A stretch of DNA of 64,000 nt from Alitta virens (GCA_932294295.1 OW028585.1:28876720-28940719); one strand, 5' to 3'. Shown: positions 24,858 to 38,500, counted from the first letter of the stretch. Translations and numbers: made by a program. The notes: generated from the sequence alone by a model not told the origin.

Positions 24858-25135
24858 TCCCTGCTGATGGTCCCAGGATCGATCCCGGCCCGGGCGCTCT
24901 TCATGAGCTACATCCCAGCAGCTGGATGTTGATTGCATGAGATGTTAAATTGGAGGTGCCTTGTACTCGGTGTCTATGCTGAGGCGAATAAAAGGCCTAT
25001 ATGATCAGCTGCCAGAGGCAGAGGGTGGGGACCCATGGGGTAAATGTGCAACATGGTGTGGACTCCAAGCAGCCTCATCATCTCATCATTACGTCTACCT
25101 CTGGCAGCTGGTCATATAAGCCGACCAAGCTTTAG
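24858..25135 (+). mobile_element. tRNA-derived SINE (family 2), long form
   Basis: Plus orientation: GGTCCCAGGATCGATCCC B-box region, body with GGTGCCTTGTACTCGGTGTC, and a 3' tail GCTGGTCATATAAGCCGACC. The same tail ends the copy at 27549-27815 in the other orientation, giving an inverted pair 2.4 kb apart. Confidence 0.75.
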
Positions 25136-25212
25136 ACCCAGAGGCGTTGAGAGATTGGGCAATCAGAAATAATATCTTTATTTTGTCATTCCATCCATCA
25201 TAACAGCAATAC

Positions 25213-25293
25213 TACATGGCCAAATGTGCTACGTGCGTTTTCCATGCATTTATCCTTCTCGTGGAAAACGCACATGGCACATTTGGCCATGTA
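25213..25293. mobile_element. Palindromic MITE (TACATGGCCAAATGTGC), short form
   Basis: Ends TACATGGCCAAATGTGC and GCACATTTGGCCATGTA with the body GTGCGTTTTCCATG/CGTGGAAAACGCAC. Nearly the whole element is one palindrome. Confidence 0.85.
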
Positions 25294-25674
25294 TTATTTG
25301 CAATGTAGATGAATACAATAGATTAATTTGAAAACTGGGGTCCACTTAAGGACCATTATCTTGTCATTTACATCACCCTCCGTGGGTTTGATAACACCCC
25401 AATTAGCGCAACATTTTTTTATGATATTTGTTCTTTCTATTCTCATTGTCATGTAATCAGCCAAGAGTTACCAAATCGTGTTTGTCTATTACGCATTAGG
25501 CGACACTAAGTCTTGATTTTTAGCTTCTCAGATTTGCCGACATGAGAAATGTGCCGACAGAATATACAATGATAGGTCACAATGTCATTTATATGTAATT
25601 TTATTGTAAACTGACTGACCCTTGAATTTGCCCTGAGAAGATCCTTGAAGCTTATGATCTTTTATATTGGGTGA

Positions 25675-26195
25675 TATACAGTAAAACCCTACGTTAAGAC
25701 CACCCTTGGGAATCACTGAAGTGGTCTTAATATTTTGAGGTGGTCTTAATTCTGAAACTGACATTTGCAATAGCCCAGCAATTAAAGTGCTTAAATCAAG
25801 GTTGTCACTAAAGAGGGTACTTTTAGATACAATGAAACCTCACAATTAAGACCACCCTTGGGAATCACTGAAGTGGTCTTAAAATACTGGTAATTTCGAA
25901 GTGGTCTTTATTATGACTTTTCTAAATGGTCTTAAAATATTATTTTAGCATCCAAGAAAGTGTTCTCAAAATCGAGGTGGTCTTTCATATTGGGTGATTG
26001 ACATACAGTAAACCCCTACGTTAAGACCACCCTTGGGAATCACTGAAGTGGTTTTAATATCGAGGCAGTCTTCATTTTGGAACTTTGGAAGTATTTTGGG
26101 GCCTGGCGAAGGTCTGAAAATGGCAGTGATCTTACTATTCATAATATTCATCGTGTGATATTTGAATTGTCTAAATTGTGTACTGCTGTACTTGT
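25675..26195. mobile_element. Pogo/Tc1-like non-autonomous element, second copy
   Basis: Begins TACAGTAAAACCCTACGTTA and ends near ACTGCTGTACTTGTAATTC, a flank shared with the copy at 23.6-24.5 kb. It repeats the AAGACCACCCTTGGGAATCA motif three times but lacks the satellite. Confidence 0.6.
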
Positions 26196-26199
26196 AATT

Positions 26200-27545
26200 C
26201 TTTTCTTTTTTCTTCTGTAAATGAGGGACATGCTGACCAAAATGCACTGACCATGTTCAGGATGCCATTCTCGAGTCATAGATATATATAATTTTTATAC
26301 CTGGGCCTAGGCCTTTACCAAGTATAGAACTATCATACTATGTTCTATGACAGACCAGGTATATTCAAGCGAACAAACGCTCGGAGTTTTGACAATATAT
26401 GGGTCAACGCAGCAGCAGCGTAGGCAGGGAGGGGGATGCCTACGCTATGGGCTACTGCCTCATTGAGAGTGTTTGTGCCTTGTGTATAAATATAAATTCT
26501 ACACATTTTCCTGAACAAAGTATATGAATACCTATGATCATACTGTATTAAAGTGTTTACATTGTATGACATTTTTGTCGTAAACATCAATACATTAAAA
26601 TTTAGAAATTTAGTTATAGTTCCAGCCACCAAGTGAAAGTTATGTACATAGATGATGATAGTTAACATCATATCACCAATTCTATGTACTATATAATATT
26701 GTTTTACATACACATTTACACATGGAAGTAGATGTAGGTAGATATATCATAGAATGGTCTATCATACGCTTTATGCAAATCTTACATCATCATAATTGTT
26801 TTATTTATACACTAGCTTTTATTTGTTAGCTTTAGTTTCTGTTATATTTTTCTTCTTTTTAATGTTTTTATTTACTCGTAACGGGGCCATTTTGTGAAAG
26901 AGCTGCCGCTCAAAATATTTATACCCTATAATATAAATATGTTTTATAAATAAATAAATTAATTAACACACCAATGTTAAATGCATATTAAAAATCATTA
27001 TGTAATCATTTTATTATTTTCATCTGTGGTTTGGGCTGGCATGACCTGTTAATTACTGAGCAATCACATCATAAGATTTATAAAGGTAATAATAATATCA
27101 ATCAACATGTTGTACAGCCACAGGTGCATCCAAACTTTTGGAGAGCGGTGTATGCATATAATTAAATACTGACTGTTTCTGATGTAACCAATGATAACTG
27201 TGTAATAACAATTAATTATATATTTTTCCGTATCTTTTACATTAACTAATCTAATTATCTGTCGTAAATACAGATGGAAAGTGGTTTTGAAGCGTTCGAT
27301 TTTTGGCTTTTGGGATGAAGTGCCTCCCCTTTTCAGGCCCTCGTTCCTGGGCTAGCAACTTAAATAGATATTTTTTGCGATATTTATGCGTGAATATGAT
27401 TGTTTTTAGGGTTTTTGTGATTGTTTGATTATATGGGCCTAGTGTTTGGAATTATTAGGGTTTTCAGTTGGGATCCTGCAAATGCCTAAGAATGAAGGAG
27501 CTGACATTATTGATTATTGTTCAATTTTCAATGTCTATGTGCTCC
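26200..27545. other. Intergenic, nothing assignable
   Basis: AT-rich. A 122-codon minus-strand frame (26345-26713) has a plausible-looking C-terminal half but no family resemblance or codon pattern that I can support. A short palindrome GCGTAGGCAGG...GCCTACGC lies at 26417-26447. Confidence 0.4.
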
Positions 27546-27548
27546 TGG

Positions 27549-27815
27549 GTCTAAAGCTTGGTCGGCTTATATGACCAGCTGCCAGAGGCAGACGTAATGA
27601 TGAGATGATAAGGCTGCTTGGAGTCTACACTATGCTACACATTTACCCCATGGATGGGGTCTTTTACTTGCCTCAGCAGCTCAGCATAGACACCGAATAC
27701 AAGGCACCTCCAATTTAACTTCTCATGCGATCAACATCCAGCTGCTGGGATGTAGCTCATGAAGAGTACCCGTGCCCCGGGGATCGATCCTGGGGCCATC
27801 AGCCAGCAGGGCTAG
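27549..27815 (-). mobile_element. tRNA-derived SINE (family 2), long form, inverted copy
   Basis: Reverse-oriented counterpart of the copy at 24858, from the CTTGGTCGGCTTATATGACC tail to the GGGGATCGATCC B-box region. Confidence 0.75.
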
Positions 27816-28378
27816 CGAACATGGATTCTGATTCTGTAACTTCCGAATTAACTGAGGGTGCCCCCCAATTTCTCATCACCCACTGGCAACTGGGGCATCT
27901 CCTCAAGCATGCAGTGGCATGAACAAAGCCTAGGAGCATTACATTAATCACTCCAAGTGTATTCTTTCCTTTACGCTGCATATATACATATTTAACTACA
28001 ATGAATAACATTTTCTAAGGAATATTTTGACTTTTATGCTTTGACATTGAATGCTCTTGAACTGATGTTCAATTGTATGGATATTTATATGCAATAAACT
28101 TACTTACGAGAAAATTGTTGCATATATATATACAATTTTAACAAATGTTGAACTATATCGAATAACATTTTCTAGGAATACATTGACTTATATGCCTTTA
28201 CACCGAATAAACCATTGAACTGACGGATATTTCTATACAAAGGACATTATACATTGTTATAGCAGAAAATAGAACTAGGTTTTGTGTACAGGAACAGAGG
28301 CACAATAATATTATACAAATACTGCGAAAAGAAAAAGGAAGTTTGGACAAACATTGAGAATTTGATATTCATTCCACA

Positions 28379-28477
28379 ATGGCAGACAGAGAAAATATCC
28401 TGGAGCAGCAAAATCGAGAAGATTTGGAATTACAAGAAGATGGATTGATGGATGATCAGGATGGATTAGTCATGGAG
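28379..28477 (+). CDS. Proposed first coding exon of the SLC26 gene
   Basis: An ATG in good context opens 33 codons of acidic, Gln-rich sequence (MADRENILEQQNREDLELQ...) that ends exactly at a GTGGGT donor in phase 0. The acceptor TATTTTTCAG at 36620-36629 opens in phase 0 with Thr-Thr-Pro before the internal ATG at 36639, so the two join without a stop. The composition is that of a cytosolic N-terminus. An (A/T)CAGTC microsatellite begins just downstream, and the 8.15-kb distance and the slightly weak donor leave doubt. If it is wrong, translation starts at 36639. Confidence 0.5.
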
Positions 28478-31400
28478 GTGGGTAGAGTCTGTCAGTCGGT
28501 TGGTTGGATAGTTGGTCAGACAGTCAGTCGATTAGTCAGACAGTAGGTCAGTCAGATAGTCAGATGAGTAGTCAGTCAGCTAGTCAGACAGTCAGTGGCT
28601 CGGTGTGATTGTAGGTCATTCAATCGATCTGTCAGTAAGTTACTCAGTCAGTCACTCAATCATTCATTCATTCATTCATTCATTCAATCAATCAAGCCTT
28701 AAAATGACACATTCATTTATTAAAATTATTTATCATGGACAATGTTGATGAGTGCATCAATCATGAAACTCAAGAAAACTTGGTCAGTCAAATGATTGAC
28801 ATCATTCAATCAGTCTGTCAATCAGTCTGTCCTGTCAATCAGTCAGTCTGTCAATCAGTCAGTCAATCAGCCACACAATCAGTCAGTCAGTTGTTCGGTC
28901 AGTCAGTCATTCACTGGCATATAATCTATCTATCTATCTATCCATCTATCTACCTACCTACCTATCTATGTATCTTGCCTAGAAATCTCGGATAGATAAA
29001 AATAAAACTTGTAAATGAATCAACATTTTCACTGCAACAAGAAAGGGTAGCAGTGCTCGCACATAATCCTGACTCGTTCATCAGCTGATCAGCCGTTGAA
29101 GGTCAAGGCAAGGCAAATGTCTACTAACCACAAGTAAACATGGTGAAGGTTGTGGGTCGCACCCCACCATGTCACCATGGCATGGACGAACTCAGCAGAT
29201 CATCTGTAACTCTTTGCTCCACTGCTCCACCCAGGTGTAAAAGAGTAGGCATAGCAAAGATAAAACCCAATGAGTTGAGAAAGACTCATGCATGAACAAG
29301 TATGCTCTTGAAATAATCTTGAAGTCACTTTGCAAGCACAAAAGGGTAATATTTAGGCCTGTGTCAACTGCTAGTCGAAAATTATCGACCAGCTCCCATA
29401 AATATCGAGTTTTTTTAATAGTAATAACTTTGATGATGTGGCCAACACTTTATCTACTTTTTATCCGCAAAGTATTAGGTTTCCCACTGTTGTAAACATG
29501 TTAAGCAGATGTGAACTCTATTTCTATCGCCAAAGCTCGGTGCATAGTATGACAACGTTCATGACATGTTGATGTATGACTTGTTTCACGAAATTGGCGT
29601 CTGTACTAATAACACAGAAAACTCGAAAATACTCGAGTATTGAGCGATTTGGAGGCCTTGAGTATTAATTTTAGACATAACCCTCGATAAACAGCCCTAG
29701 TAATAATTGACTAGATAATAGCTAATAGTACCTTTAGATTCAATTTTAAAATTGGAAAGATAGCAGGTGGATATGGGCACATTCAATATGGCTAATTGCC
29801 CATAAATATTTTGAAATATATCACCAATAAATCAGGTTTGCATAAATCATTTAACATTCAAAACCCTGCATAAAGACCACCTTGCTATTAAGATCACCTC
29901 ACTATTAAGACCATCTCACTATTAAGACCACCTCACTATTAAGACCACCTCACTATTAAGACCACCTCGCTATCAATCTCTTTATTAAGATCACCTCGCT
30001 ATTAAGACCACCTCATTATGAAGACCACCTCACTATAAAGACCACCTCACTATTAAGACCATCTCACTATTAAGACCACCTCACTATTAAGACCACCTCG
30101 CTATCAATCTCTTTATTAAGATCACCTCGCTATTAAGACCACCTCATTATGAAGACCACCTCACTATTAAGACCACCTCACTATAAAGACCACCTCACTA
30201 TTAAGACCACCTCACTATAAAGAACACCTCACTATTAAGACCACCTCACTATAAAGACCACCTCACTATAAAGACCACCACACTATTTAGACCTCCTCGC
30301 TATTAAGACCACCTCATTATGAAGACCACCTCACTATTTAGACCTCCTCGCTATTAAGACCACCTCATTATTAAGACCACCTCACTATAAAGACCACCTC
30401 ACTATTAAGACCACCTCACTATAAAGACCACCTCACTATAAAGACCACCACACTATTTAGACCTCCTCGCTATTAAGACCACCTCATTATTAAGACCACC
30501 TCACTTGCTGTCACTTGCAAGCACGCTGATATGCCTGAGGCAGGTTGTAGGACTAGTTCAATGTCATTGTGTCATACACAAATCATGCACATTCTTAAAA
30601 TTTAACCTTCAATATTTATACTTGCTTTAAACAATGTAAAATTTTTATATTTTTCACAAAATATCAAAATAATGATGATAATGTCATTTCTTATGGCGCA
30701 GATATAAATTTCTTATCATTATTCAATTACATTTGTAAACTTATCTATAACTTATGTTCTTTAGTAATTCAGCTAGTGCTCAAGATAAATTTGACATTAC
30801 AGTCAAACCCCACGATTAAGACCATCCAATAAAATTAAGACCACTTCGATATTAAGACCACCTCGATATTAAGACCACTTCAGTGATTCCCAAGGTTGAT
30901 CTTGACAGCACATAAGTGAACCAAATGTGGCAATTGCCAAAATAAATAATTTATTATTAGCATTAATGGTTAAGTCTAAAGTTACACAATTTCAGTTATC
31001 AATTATGATTGTGAAGTGGTCGTAGTAGTGCGGGAGAGACTCTAAATGATGAGTTTGTCCGAACTTTTTTATATGATGTAGTCTTGACAATGAGGGGGTC
31101 TTAATAATGAAATTGTCTTAATAGTGAGGCAGTCTTAATGGTGAGGTAGTCTTACCATGAAGTAATCTTGGTCATAGTGAAGTGGTCTTAATAGTGAGGT
31201 GGTCATAATAGTCAGGTGGTCTTAATAGTGAGGTGGTCTTAATGGTGAGGTGGTTAACAGTGAGGTAGTCTTAACTGTGAAGTAATTTTCATATTGAGGT
31301 GGTCTTAACAATGAGGCATTCTTAAAAGGGAGGTGGGTCTTAATAGTGAGGTGGTCTGGATAATGACCTTGTCTTGATAGTAAGGTGGACTTAATAGTGA

Positions 31401-34400
31401 GGTGGACTTAAATTGAAATGTTTGTATTGTAAGTAAATCGATAAATAAAGGGTTTCTATAGAGTCTTTCATACTTATTTGCTTTTATAGCTTTTTGTATA
31501 CAAAGAAATAAAATGACCTATATCCTAAGTATATATGCTTGGGCCATATCGTAAAAGGGTACACAAAGCTAAAAAGGCAGGCCCATTGTACAGAAATATG
31601 CCATAAGACATTACACCCCTCTATAAAAATATACCCTACATCTTTTGGGTGATATTCTTTCAATTTATGTAAATTCCACACAATTCCCAGCAATGACGTC
31701 TGCCAAAGATTCTTTTCAAAATTGTTTGCTTCAAACAGCCGAAAGGCGGCCGACCAGAAACGCTATGAAATAATACTGTCACAAATTGTTAGTGATCGGC
31801 GAAGTATAAAATATTACAAAAATTTCCACTGACGACTGCCCATCACAGTCATGATATAAGTATGCAGCTTTCTAAGAGTATTATGAGTTGCTTTTCTTTC
31901 CTGTTAAGACACCTTTTTGCTCTAACACTTTTTTGCTCTAACACTTTGTTGCCCTAACATTTTAAAGGACAATTTTTTTGCCCTAACTTTTCTAATTCCT
32001 TTTTGTAAAAGGGAGCTGCTTCAAAAATTAAACTGAGAAAAATATGAAATATTTGTAAAAGTGTCAAATTCCCAAACTGGACACTGCAAAAGATGAGCTA
32101 AACATTAAATTTGTGATTTTTTTAAAAATCCAATAAAACATCAGTTCTTCTTTTTTTTCAAAAATAGATGAAATTTATATTCATTTGTATGTTGTAGCTA
32201 AAACCAAATTCTCAATTAAAAAGTTTCATAATTTAAGTGAAATGCTGACATGAAAGATCTTATCATCTAAAACCAAAGAGTATAGCAACATTTAAATGAA
32301 AATGTTTTCCTTCAAATAAATATACTGTTTATTTGCTTAGCGTTGCAATAAAGATAGTATATAAGAAAATATGTAACTACCACATATATTCACAATTGAA
32401 GCATACATATGTAATTAAGTAGATCTAAATACTACATTGCAGAACTTAATACTTAAATTATCAAAGTAGAGAAAAGGCAATATGGTTGGTTGATGGGTTT
32501 GCTCAATCATGACGTCTTCGCAACTCATTTGTTCATACAAGATGATTAGTTCAAGCATGAGTCTTTCTCAACTCCCTGGGGGGTACTCAGCCCTTTACAC
32601 AGGGTAACCTACAGGGGGCTAAGCACTCTACAATCACTATCACTGTCCATAGCCAGCTCCCCATTTACACCTGGGTGGAGTGGAGCAAAGAGTTACAGAG
32701 GATCCGCTCAGTTCCTTCATGTCATGGAGGGGGTTCGAACCCACAACCTTGCAAGTTGTGAGGAAACACTTTAACCATTGTTCAGGCACTAACTGCCACT
32801 GCAGCCAATACCATCAGTGACACAGTATCGTGATATACAATCACACAGATTTTTCATCTCATCTTTACTTCTACCGATAGACGTTTCTCCACACAACAAC
32901 AGAATATGCAGTCCAAACTAATTTAACTTTGATTTAAAGTGATTTTCATAATCATGGTAATCATACATGGCCAAATGTGCCACGTGCGTTTTCCATGAGA
33001 AGGATAAACGCATGGTTTTTAGCTAATTATAATAAGGCAAAAACCATGCGTTTTCTGTGCGTTTGGATAAATGTACGGAAAACACACGTGGCACAATTGG
33101 TCGTGTGTAAATAAAATACACCGGCCAAAGATGAGTTAACTGAGCAATTATGATAAATCGCCGTAACATGTTATGGTAATTAGCGATTAATTGAATAATC
33201 AAAATCGCATAAACACGCATTATCCTCTTACACATCTCGAATTATCATCCGCAACTCATGGGTTACACATTTTATTCTATTTGCTCAAGTTCTCATAAGT
33301 ATGTTCGCCGCATGTCGCTAACCAGATTCACAGAACCCTTAATCCTTAACCCGAGTTAGGTATTCCGCAGCCGACCATAAGGAGACTATCCTTCATTTGC
33401 TAAATCCGGATTTCGAAGTACTGGTCATGAACGCACCCAACCCAGCAACACGATAAGTCTTAAAAATTGGATAGCTCCAAAATCCCACTTTAAGATGACA
33501 AAATTGGCTGGCAGGACCTTAAAGCTTCCTACCATATTAAATCATATATTTTTGCATATTAACACCTTACAATGGATTCACGCGTGTCATTTTGTGTATA
33601 ACTATCCATCGGTACAGACCACATCGAGGGTGGTGACAATTATCGCCCTACAGGTAATGCATTAACACATTTTTCACCTTTTTTTTATCGAGACCGAAGC
33701 TAGATTTTATTCTTTACACGCATTCGCAGATAATGAGATTCATACTTTGCGGTTTCTCGTATTTATCCGATTACAACTGGAGAAGTAATGTTCCGCAAAC
33801 AGCGCTCGGGACTTGCTGTACATTTTTCTTCATACAAAATCGCATAAAACCAATTTTTGATACATTTATCTCTCTGTATACATCAAGCCATGCAAATACA
33901 TAAGTATTTCTTTTTAATGGAAAATAATTTATTTGGCATTTACTTAAAACAAGACTAGGCATGATATTTTGATATTTCTGGCATGATACATTTAAAATTA
34001 TTGCATGTATTATCATATAATGATTATACTAGTATTTATACTTGCCAGGAGACCCCAAAGAACCTTAATGGGTTGTGTTAGGAGCCACCTTAAACTTATA
34101 CAATATTATAACAAGAAAGAATATAATACTAGATAAATTAGAAACAAACAGAAAAAGAGAAAAGAAATAAAAGTTAGGAAAAAAATAGAAAGGAGAAAAA
34201 TAAAATAATAATGAAAATAATAATGATAATAATACTATTATATGACATACGACTTAGCAATACAGGTGAAATTTCTAATATTACATACCGTAACAGAGGG
34301 TATTATCGACAGGGCGGGTATTATCGACACTTAAATTAGTCTGTTAAAAAAATTGTTAACATTCTGACGCGAGTGTCGATAATACCCTCCATGTCGATAA

Positions 34401-35472
34401 TACCCTCTGTTACGGTACAATGATTATAACTTCTACAACTGATCTTTTCTTTTATTTAGTGACACATGAGAAATCCTAATATAGCACAGCTAATGGTTAA
34501 TTATAAGCTATTCGAAAACCACAGGCCACTTCCTCATATAAACATATAGTTATTATTTAGTAAATTACTATATTTGATCATACATTCAAACTAGTTTTTT
34601 CTTTCAACATGATATTTATATCAATTATGGTAATCTTTGATTTGATCATATTGTAAATTTAACAATTCGTTTAACAAATTATCTCATTATAATCGACAGT
34701 TCGCAGTAACAAATTATCAGCTTTCGTGAAAACATTTCCAGGATATAAAACTATCAGCGGGACTTTTGTGGCGATATTGGACTTTATTATTAGACTTTAA
34801 TTTCATCTACTATTTGCGTTTGAGCAATTTATATACTGCATTAAGCAATACAACTAACATATGGTATGTAATTTTAGAGTTTGTACCTGGCCAATTGTGC
34901 GACGTGCGTTTTCCATGCGCTTGGATAAATGCATGGAAAACGCATGGTTTTTGCCTCATTATAATTAGCTAAAAACCATGCGTTTTCCATGCGGTTATCC
35001 TTCTCATGGAAAACGCATGTGGCACATTTGGCCATGTACCAATGCCTTTACACATTATAGTACATACAACTGGCTGGCCCCTCCAGAGTCTTGATGCATG
35101 ATAGAAATCAGAGGCATGTTTAAATTGGTGTGTTAAGTAACAATTTAATTTTCATAGGATCTCTAAGGAAAGCAAAATTATATATTGGCAAGGTTTTATT
35201 TTAGTTTTTCTTTCAACATCATATGGATATGCTTGTCTAGTTTAACCATACCTAGCAAAGGTGAATGACCTTACAGGTTAACACATTGTCACAACTAGAA
35301 AAAAACCTGATCTATCTATCCATCTATCCGTTTGAATAATGAATAGGTTTTTAAGTTTTGACTTTGAACCTCCAATTTCTTTGACCTTGGAAGTCACAGG
35401 CTCCTTTTGGCAAGGGTGGTAATACTGTGGGTGAACACAGGGCTCTGAACAATGCACACTTTAGTTATGCCT

Positions 35473-35506
<34 letters not shown>

Positions 35507-38500
35507 CAGATCTATAGATGTGAAAAGTGCAGTCCTCTAAGGCAAGTTCTTGCCTTCTATCGAGGTTTGATTGATGAGGTGAGAGAGAGGACTCAACCCA
35601 TGTTACACATTTACCCCATGGGTGGGACCTTTTACTTGCCTCAGCATAGACACTGGGTACACAGTACCACCAATTTAACATCTCATCCGAACGACATCCA
35701 GCTGAGATGCTGCTCATTAGGGTGTCCAGACCTGGGATTGAACCCGGGGCCTTCACAGGAGCAGGCGAGTGTCTTACCACTAGACCACCCAGCTGCCTGA
35801 CACAGAAAGTAGATAACCTTGAAGGTTTTCACTTTTACCTTTGCATCACACTATCACTGACTGAGTGCCTTTTTGGAACTCTACCAATACACCTTTTAAT
35901 GCGAAAAAGTGCAGTATAGCGGACCCAAATTATTGACCATATTTAGCGAGCCTCGTAGCCAGGCCCATGACGTAAATATGCTTGAATTCAATGTGTGATG
36001 TCACAAACAAACGACGGCGGTGAGGCAAGAACACAGTTTATCAGTTTTTTTTCTTGGGGGCTACTCTAGACAAATGTATTCTTATTGTGTGCAAGAATGT
36101 AATTCGGTAAAAAATAGTGATTATTTTCATATTTCACGGACGCCAAATATGGGCATAAATTTGGGTCCGCTATACTGCACTAAACCCCTTTTAATGTATG
36201 CGTTGATCAATACATATAAAAATATATTCTCAAAATTAAATGTCCTTGTCCAATCAGATCTCTTCCTTCATTGGATTGAAAAAGTTGTATTGGACAGGAG
36301 AAAGCTGTATTATTAGATCCCTTGTCACATTGTGACGTCATCACAATCGTTTTGAGGATTGGTCATTGTGATGTCATCACCATTGTTTCAAGGATCGTCA
36401 CAATGGACATTGTGACGTCATCACAATTGTTACATAAAGATGTGCAAATGGCTAAGAAGGTGTGAAGAGAACCTATAAGCGAAATTAGTAGAAACATTTC
36501 ATTGGAGAATATAATAAATGGTGAATGAAAAGTCGTCCAATATAGAGTTTTATTAGATTCAGATAAGCTACTCCTTGCAATCCACGATTGTCATAATATT
36601 TTTGATGTTCTTTTTCTTGTATTTTTCAGACCACCCCAATGATGGTCTCTACATTGGAGGAACATATCCCATCAGGACCCCAAACGAAGGTCATCATAAA
36701 CCGACCAATCTATGACATGAAAACCTTAAGGGGTCTTTCGAAACAAGAGTCGGAATCGGACGAAAACTTTCTCCAAAAGTTGCGAAAGAAGTTCACCACT
36801 TGCGAATGCTCACCAAAATGCATCGGCCAAAAGTGTTTGTCTTTCATTCCACTGGCAAAGACATTGAAAGAATACCAATGGAAAAGAGACATAGTCGGTG
36901 ATCTCATCGGCGGTATTACGGTCGGCGTGATGCATTTACCCATGGGATTGGCCTTCGCTATATTAGCCAACCTTCCGGTCGTTTACGGATTGTACGCATC
37001 CTTCTGGCCGACCTTGTTGTACGCATTCCTCGGAACGGGTCATCACGTCTCCATGGGAACGATGGCTGTGATGAGTCTGCTACTCGGAACAGTTGTAGAA
37101 AGAGCATCTATCGCCGCTACGAATAATGGACCTGTAACTTACGATTCCGGGCTAAATCTAAGTGCAAATGGATCCGAGAATGCTACAGTCGAGATGGACT
37201 TGTATGCGTACATCAACGATGCACGGGTTACTGCAGCAATAGGTGCTACTTTTCTCATGGGTCTCATACAAATCATCCTCAGTATTCTACAGTTAGGAAA
37301 GATTGCATCGTTTATGTCAATGTCATTCATCAGTGGTTTCACGGCTGGGGCAGCGTGTCATATCGTAACGAGTCAAGTGAAATCCCTCTTCGGACTTTCT
37401 CTTCCCCGTCATTTAGGCATGTTTCGCTTTCCCTGTACGTGGTACGAGATCTTCCGTCATCTCCCCCAAACTCATATAGCATCACTCGTACTCAGTATTA
37501 TCTGTATGTTTTGTCTCCTGGTCATGAAGTATGCTATCAATGACAATCCAAAACTCAAACCGTACCTAAAAATTCCAGTACCCGGCGAGCTGGTAGTAGT
37601 TGTTCTCGCTGCTATCATTTCGCATTTTGCAAAACTAAATCAGAAGTTTGGTATAAAGATAATTGGTGAAATCCCCCGAGGATTCCCAGCACCATCGGTA
37701 CCAGACTTATCAGGAGCACAGGATTATGTAGTCGACAGTTTTGTGATGGCGATAGTTTGTTTCGTCATATCATTCGCAATGGCAAGTCTGTTCGCAAGGA
37801 AACACTCGTACGAGATCGACACCAACCAGGAGATGTTTTCTTACGGCATCTGCCATGGGGTTGGAGCATTCTTTTTCAGTTTCGCGGGAGCTGCAGCGCC
37901 CCCTAGGTGTATGGTTCTTGATGGTACTGGTGCGAAATCACAGGTAGCAGCACTGTTTAGTAGCTCAGTCCTCCTGTTGATCATTCTTGCCATAGGACCG
38001 CTCTTTCAGCCTTTGCCTTATCCTTCCTTAGCTGCTATTGTCGTCTGCGCTCTTATTCCGATGTTCAAGCAATTCCGTGATCCTTACGACTATTGGAAAG
38101 TCAGCAGATATGACACAGTGACTTGGATAATCACCTGGAGCGCAGTGGTGTTTCTTGACCTCACAATCGGGCTTGGCATCGGGATCGCTGTTTCAATCTT
38201 CACCATCAGCTTCCAATCGTTCCAAAGCAATGGTTACGCCCTAATGAACATGACATCAACGGAAGTTTACGTTCCAACGAATCAAAGGTTGAGCAACAAT
38301 CAAAGTGGTATCGCAGTGTTTAGGTTTGAATCGGGTTTGCACTTCGCGACTCGGGAGAGGTTCAAGCAACAACTGATGCAAGCGACAGTCAACCCGAAAG
38401 CGCTGCTTCGAATCAAGAAAGCGAAAGACGCCAATGCAACCACTATCGGAGACTTGCACCAAAACGGGAAGGCTGAAGACAGCGACAATTCTAAGGACGC

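Noticed and set aside
26345..26713. 122-codon minus-strand ORF
   Set aside because: AT-rich, no recognisable motif, no splice or promoter context. A LINE relic is possible but not supportable.
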